This document shows, in pieces, positions 4,288 to 6,301 of a stretch of DNA of 6,301 nucleotides. Below the pieces are notes generated by a model. It did no database searches and was not told the DNA's origin. It saw only the letters and a program-made list of their open reading frames with translations. This DNA comes from Chloroflexia bacterium (GTDB taxonomy: Bacteria > Chloroflexota > Chloroflexia > Thermomicrobiales > UBA6265). The stretch lies in the NCBI GenBank assembly GCA_030430125.1, contig JAUIGA010000201.1, forward strand, positions 1-6,301. The letters run 5' to 3'. A program made the translations under genes and the position numbers. Position 1 is the first letter of the stretch, and the number at the start of each line of letters is the position of its first letter.

Positions 4288-5871
4288 ATGAGCGATCGAG
4301 AGAGCAACGTAGGCATCGACCAGAATCGTGTGATTGTTTTCGACACGACGCTTCGCGACGGCGAGCAGTCGCCGGGTGCGACGCTTACCACCGACGAGAA
4401 GCTGCAGGTCGCGGATGCCCTCGTTGCGCTCAAGGTCGACGTGATCGAAGCCGGATTCCCGGCCGCCTCTCCTGGGGACTTCGAGGCCGTGCGGGAGATC
4501 GCCCGGCGTTCGAAGGGTGTCACCGTCGCCGGTCTGGCGAGGGCGAACGGCAAGGATATCGAGCGCGCCGCGATGGCGGTTCGCGACGCGGAGCATCCCC
4601 GCATTCATACCTTCATTGCGACCTCGGACATCCACCTCAATCACAAGCTGCACATGACCCGCGACGAGGTGCTGGATCGCGTTCGCACCTCCGTTGCCCT
4701 GGCCAGGTCGTTCGTCAGCGATGTCGAGTTCTCGTGCGAGGATGCCACACGCTCCGACTGGGACTACCTGGTCCAGGTGTTTCAGGCGGCCATCGAGGCC
4801 GGCGCCACGACGATCAATGTGCCGGATACCGTGGGGTACACCACACCGACCGAGTATGTTGCGTTGATGGAGCACCTCAAGACCAACGTCGAGCGCATCG
4901 ACGAGGCGGTCATCTCCGTGCACTGCCACAACGACCTGGGCATGGCAACCGCCAACACGCTGGCCGCGGTCGGCGCCGGCGCGCGGCAGGTTGAGGTGAC
5001 GATCAACGGTATCGGCGAGCGAGCCGGCAACACGGCGCTCGAAGAGGTCGTGATGGCGCTCCAGACGCGCGGCGAGCGGTTCGGCGGCGGATACACCGAG
5101 GTCGAAACGACCCGCCTGGTTCCGGTCAGCCGCCTGGTGTCCGGTCTGACGGGGTTGCAGGTACAGGTCAACAAGGCCATCGTCGGCGCCAACGCGTTTG
5201 CCCACGAGGCGGGTATCCACCAGGACGGCATGCTGAAGGAGCGGACCACCTACGAGATCATGAATCCCCAGGATGTCGGCTGGGAGGGCACGCGGCTGGT
5301 GCTCGGGAAGCACTCCGGTCGCGCCGGGTTCCGCAATGCGCTCAAGGAGCTCGGCCTGGTGCTCGACGAGAGTCGCGTCCAGGACGTCTACGAGCGATTC
5401 CTGGAGCTGGCCGACCGAAAGAAGCATGTCACCGGCGCGGATATCGCGGCGCTCGTCGCTGATGAGGTGGCGGGCGAGGATGGCAGCTACGAGCTGGTGC
5501 GCTGGAACGCCGCGATCGGCACCGGCGGTGCCGCGACGGCGTCGGTGGTCGTCCGCAAGGATGGCGGCGAGCGGTCGGGCGACGGTGACGGAAACGGTCC
5601 GGTCGACGCGCTCTTCGCCGCGATCGACGCAGCGGTTGGGCTTGAAAACGAGCTCGAATACTACCACGTTGAAGCCGTCACACCGGGCGAGGACGCCCAA
5701 GGCCAGGTCCACGTTCGTGTTCGTGCCGGCGGGCAGCTGTACACCGGGCATGGGCTGGCAACGGATATCGTCGAGGCCAGCGCAAAGGCCTATCTCGCGG
5801 CGCTGAGTCATCTCGAGCAGGAGCGTCCAGACACCGTCCTGATGGGGTCGTCGACCTCGCGCTGGAGCTAG
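4288..5871 (+). CDS. leuA: 2-isopropylmalate synthase, bacterial long form with leucine-sensing domain
   Basis: The 527-residue protein catalyses the committed step of leucine synthesis, acetyl-CoA plus 2-ketoisovalerate to 2-isopropylmalate, in the cytosol. The HMGL-like TIM barrel (about 14-275) opens with FDTTLRDGEQSPGATLT; Arg23 and Asp24 are the expected catalytic and metal residues. VHCHNDLGMATANTL supplies metal ligands His212 and His214, and NGIGERAGNTALEE contains Asn248. The linker has GANAFAHEAGIHQDG (300-314) and LGKHSGR. The C-terminal regulatory domain (about 395-510) ends in YTGHGLATDIVEASAKAYLAAL, so leucine feedback inhibition is expected. A Gly/Asp-rich insert (about 425-438) breaks this domain. 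DGEQSPG and the full regulatory domain favour LeuA over citramalate or homocitrate synthase, although substrate choice is not proven by sequence. It is the last recognised pathway gene here; leuB, leuC and leuD do not follow. Confidence 0.94.
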   Translation: MSDRESNVGIDQNRVIVFDTTLRDGEQSPGATLTTDEKLQVADALVALKVDVIEAGFPAASPGDFEAVREIARRSKGVTVAGLARANGKDIERAAMAVRDAEHPRIHTFIATSDIHLNHKLHMTRDEVLDRVRTSVALARSFVSDVEFSCEDATRSDWDYLVQVFQAAIEAGATTINVPDTVGYTTPTEYVALMEHLKTNVERIDEAVISVHCHNDLGMATANTLAAVGAGARQVEVTINGIGERAGNTALEEVVMALQTRGERFGGGYTEVETTRLVPVSRLVSGLTGLQVQVNKAIVGANAFAHEAGIHQDGMLKERTTYEIMNPQDVGWEGTRLVLGKHSGRAGFRNALKELGLVLDESRVQDVYERFLELADRKKHVTGADIAALVADEVAGEDGSYELVRWNAAIGTGGAATASVVVRKDGGERSGDGDGNGPVDALFAAIDAAVGLENELEYYHVEAVTPGEDAQGQVHVRVRAGGQLYTGHGLATDIVEASAKAYLAALSHLEQERPDTVLMGSSTSRWS

Positions 5872-5873
5872 CG

Positions 5874-6301
5874 ATGGCATCCGAAGCAAGTCCCGTCGCA
5901 TCGTCACGCCGTGACGCGATCTGGCAGCAGGACGGCGCTGTCGCCAACTACCTTGGCAGATCCCGGCAGGCGATACCGCTGGCCAACGAACAGGTCGACG
6001 CGATGTTGCGCGTTGTGGCGGCATATGGGTGCGAAACGCGCCGCGTGCTCGACGTAGGGGCTGGCGACGGCGCGCTGGCGGAGGCGGTGGTGCGTCGATT
6101 CCACGTGGATCGCGTCACCTTGGTGGACTTCTCGCCTCCGATGCTTGAGCGGGCGCGCGAGCGCTTCGACGGCGCCCCAATGACGGTCGATGTTATCAAT
6201 GCGGATCTGCGAGATCCGGCGTGGGTGCATGAGCTTCCCACGGAGATTGCTGCGTTCGACCTGATCGTCTCCCGTTATGCCATTCACCACCTGCCGCATG
6301 C
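5874..6301 (+). CDS. Class I SAM-dependent methyltransferase (N-terminal part)
   Basis: ATG 5874 opens a frame that stays open to the window end (142 codons plus two bases), so the protein is truncated only by the edge. GGAG at 5864-5867, inside the last leuA codons, lies six bases upstream, and only two bases separate the leuA stop from this ATG. That suggests co-transcription and translational coupling. Residues 57-73 show SAM-binding motif I with the core VLDVGAGDGALAEAVV. VDFSPPMLERARERF (84-98) is the acidic-loop motif II that binds the SAM ribose. INADLRD (108-114) and FDLIVSRYAIHHLP (128-141) correspond to motifs III and IV. This is the Methyltransf_11/25-like small-molecule type. The substrate cannot be told from this part, and no membrane segment or signal peptide is seen. 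It may be a housekeeping methyltransferase that happens to ride on the operon. Confidence 0.85.
   Translation, partial: MASEASPVASSRRDAIWQQDGAVANYLGRSRQAIPLANEQVDAMLRVVAAYGCETRRVLDVGAGDGALAEAVVRRFHVDRVTLVDFSPPMLERARERFDGAPMTVDVINADLRDPAWVHELPTEIAAFDLIVSRYAIHHLPH

Noticed and set aside
4088..4291. 67-codon frame in the ilvC-leuA spacer
   Set aside because: It has a GTG start with a poor ribosome binding site, no family resemblance, overlaps the leuA start, and is better explained by the inverted repeats that generate it.
4246..6024. Long open frame of 592 codons on the minus strand opposite leuA
   Set aside because: Same compositional artefact. It covers leuA and the start of the methyltransferase, both with clear family motifs, and it has no recognisable motif itself.

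Overview
The window carries a branched-chain amino acid biosynthesis operon on the + strand, read in the order ilvB, ilvN, ilvC, leuA, then the start of a class I SAM-dependent methyltransferase gene that runs off the right edge. The left edge holds the last 27 codons of an unrelated, unrecognised gene. Base composition is GC-rich, with strong G/C preference at third codon positions. The proteins are bacterial-type IlvB, IlvN, class I IlvC and long-form LeuA. This gene order and protein style suit a high-GC bacterium such as a Thermomicrobia-like Chloroflexota; an actinobacterium or another high-GC phylum is possible. The taxonomic guess is inference only.

Layout: 1-84 is a gene tail. 85-582 is the operon control region: a sigma70-type promoter (TTGACA, 18 bp, TATGCT), a 27-codon leader peptide loaded with Ile/Val/Leu codons (228-311), an intrinsic terminator (342-368), and then a long structured 5' UTR (369-582). 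The structural genes are ilvB 583-2343, ilvN 2349-2888, ilvC 3009-4052 and leuA 4288-5871. The methyltransferase starts at 5874. The ilvB-ilvN and leuA-methyltransferase junctions are tight (5 and 2 bases between stop and start). The ilvN-ilvC (120 b) and ilvC-leuA (235 b) spacers are long and full of strong inverted repeats.

How the genes work together: IlvB with its regulatory subunit IlvN makes acetolactate or acetohydroxybutyrate. IlvC isomerises and reduces these on the way to valine and isoleucine. LeuA diverts 2-ketoisovalerate into leucine synthesis. ilvD, leuB, leuC and leuD are not in this window.

The most interesting content is regulatory. The leader reads as a complete ribosome-mediated attenuator: promoter, leader peptide with six consecutive Ile/Val/Leu codons, and mutually exclusive antiterminator and terminator pairings that I could trace base by base. 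Further candidate RNA switches lie in the two long spacers and in the UTR downstream of the terminator. Two protein oddities are substitutions next to the ThDP-activating glutamate of IlvB and in the cofactor-selectivity loop of IlvC.
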